Source: JASHVB01 sp035523995
GTDB taxonomy: Bacteria; Pseudomonadota; Alphaproteobacteria; Acetobacterales; Acetobacteraceae
Reading direction: 5' to 3'
Assembly: GCA_035523995.1 (NCBI GenBank)
Contig: DATKPQ010000197.1
Location: 1 to 64,000 of the forward strand
Length of the DNA stretch: 64,000 nt
Each line of letters opens with the position of its first letter. Positions within the stretch are counted from its first letter, which is position 1. This document shows, one piece after another, positions 63,344 to 64,000 of the stretch. Made by a program: the position numbers and the translations under genes. The notes below the pieces were generated by a model. It was not told where the DNA came from. It ran no database searches and saw nothing but the letters and a program-made list of their open reading frames with translations.

Positions 63344-63667
63344 ATGGCAATACCGACGATGGCGCATGACCGGCGCATACGTATTCGTGGCATCCGGCTG
63401 TGGCGTGAAGATGGCTGTCCGCCGGGACGGATGGACGAGTTCCTGGAGCGCGCCCGCGAACTGCAGGCGTTCGAAGATCATCCGAACGCCGCCCTGCTGC
63501 CGAATCCCATGACGCTGCATCACGGCGAGGTCGAGCCAGAGCAACCCGTCGAAGAAGCGGCGCTGATGGAGAACCTGGGCGAGTTCCCCGGCCGCAGCGA
63601 CCAGGGGGACCGCAGCCCAGTGCCGATGACCCGCCGTAGGGCGCTTGATAAGCTACGGGATATGTGA
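63344..63667 (+). CDS. DUF2934-like small protein
   Basis: A 107-aa protein with a DUF2934-type motif (RIRIRGIRLWREDGCPPGRMDEFL), a short helix-rich domain of unknown function common in Alphaproteobacteria. The rest is Pro/Glu-rich and ends in a basic tail. The ATG at 63344 has GGAGG five bases upstream and was preferred over ATGs at 63332 and 63308. The FNR/FixK box before it suggests low-oxygen expression. Confidence 0.75.
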   Translation: MAIPTMAHDRRIRIRGIRLWREDGCPPGRMDEFLERARELQAFEDHPNAALLPNPMTLHHGEVEPEQPVEEAALMENLGEFPGRSDQGDRSPVPMTRRRALDKLRDM

Positions 63668-63726
63668 CGCCGGCGCGCTGGTAAGAACTGCAGAACGAAG
63701 CGGCATCGTATTGAGAGCCCCTGCGT

Positions 63727-64000
63727 TCACGCTGAATCCGGTTGCCGGGTTTCGGCATTGGTCGCCAGAGGCCACACCAGAGGCCACACCAGAGGCCACA
63801 CCAATCGATCCCAGGTGAGACCGATAACTTCTGTTTGGCCACCCCATCGCGCGCCCGCTCGTTCCGCAACTTGCCGCGACCGCGCATTCGCCGGCAGAAT
63901 GACCGAAACGAGACGGGAAAGTCCCAGGACGTCCCCCGCGCAGTCCCGAACACAACGTGCTGCTTCCGTCGCATAACCTTGGCCCCAGAAGGACGGATCG
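63727..64000 (-). CDS. GNAT family N-acetyltransferase, C-terminal part (cut by window edge)
   Basis: The minus strand reads, from base 63999 to the stop at 63727, 90 residues that begin DPSFWGQGYATEAARCVRD and continue VSVILPANARSRQVAERAGA. This is the acetyl-CoA-binding (Q/RxxGxG/A-type) and C-terminal part of a RimJ/RimL-type GNAT enzyme. The 5' part lies beyond the window. After the normal family end (TEVIGLTWDRLVWPL) a 12-bp tandem repeat adds repeated WPLV units before the stop, so the C-terminus is extended. The frame has no start codon inside the window. Confidence 0.8.
   Translation of the reverse strand, partial: DPSFWGQGYATEAARCVRDCAGDVLGLSRLVSVILPANARSRQVAERAGARWGGQTEVIGLTWDRLVWPLVWPLVWPLATNAETRQPDSA
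63767..63802. repeat. 12-bp tandem repeat, three copies
   Basis: The unit AGAGGCCACACC occurs three times in tandem without mismatch. It lies inside the 3' end of the GNAT gene on the minus strand and, being a multiple of three, encodes repeated VWPL units without breaking the frame. Confidence 0.9.

Noticed and set aside
63767..63802. Three 12-bp repeats as a possible iteron or CRISPR remnant
   Set aside because: They are inside the GNAT coding sequence, in frame and without spacers.
61866..63974. A 702-aa open frame extending tilS upstream
   Set aside because: TilS begins at 63149. The extension crosses the FNR box, the antisense of the DUF2934 gene and the GNAT 3' end in a wrong frame.

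Overview
The window reads as chromosomal DNA of a high-GC alphaproteobacterium, most likely Acetobacteraceae or a relative. The reasons are GC content (about two thirds by eye), frequent GTG/TTG starts, an imp-type T6SS gene order as in Rhizobium, the bamA-ompH and tilS-ftsH gene pairs, FNR/FixK-type boxes, and abundant intergenic palindromic repeats. The genus is inference. I see no rRNA, tRNA, CRISPR array, IS element or prophage.

Layout. 0-3.4 kb: an LLM flavin monooxygenase, a CaiB/BaiF CoA-transferase and a GST, likely a small catabolic unit. 3.5-6.9 kb (minus strand): DUF1178, a Ni/Co permease, PqiA and glutaredoxin, with a CIRCE-like inverted repeat before DUF1178. 6.9-9.2 kb: a universal stress protein and a host-attachment-family protein behind a perfect FNR/FixK box, then an SDR. 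9.3-40.6 kb: one type VI secretion system (T6SS) locus. 40.7-41.3 kb: a small OmpA-family protein. 41.4-47.0 kb: a dipeptide-type ABC importer. 47.1-51.6 kb: an exopolysaccharide fragment (galE, a Wzz/tyrosine autokinase and a short Wza-like export lipoprotein). 51.8-55.1 kb: a haloacid dehalogenase, two alpha/beta hydrolases and a divergent XRE-cupin regulator. 55.1-59.8 kb: an MBL hydrolase, bamA, ompH and a YbaK-like gene. 59.8-63.1 kb: ftsH and tilS. 63.2-64 kb: a DUF2934 protein behind a second perfect FNR/FixK box, and the 3' end of a GNAT acetyltransferase cut by the window edge.

The T6SS has three blocks. The plus-strand block at 9.3-25.0 kb holds two unknown genes, vgrG, a probable accessory gene, tagH (FHA), tssJ, tssK, tssL (with an OmpA-like domain), tssM, tagF and a PP2C phosphatase. 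The minus-strand block at 29.2-25.0 kb holds clpV, hcp and an orphan cargo candidate. The plus-strand block at 29.3-40.6 kb holds tssA, tssB, tssC, a second TssC-like gene, tagJ, tssE, tssF, tssG and a SAM methyltransferase whose start overlaps the tssG stop. All core components are present except PAAR. There is a phosphatase and an FHA protein but no Ser/Thr kinase.

The most interesting item is the gene at 25028-25711. It lies downstream of hcp, has lower GC than its neighbours, and encodes an LTGC...H arrangement like the Cys-His active sites of CNF1, BLF1 and CheD-type glutamine deamidases. No immunity gene is visible beside it, so an anti-eukaryotic T6SS effector is a reasonable hypothesis. 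Second is the methyltransferase translationally coupled to tssG. Third is the pair of unknown genes upstream of vgrG, a possible membrane-active effector with a polytopic membrane partner. At least four families of palindromic repeats are scattered through intergenic DNA. One has supplied the N-terminal codons of the second TssC gene, and another the last codons of the GST.
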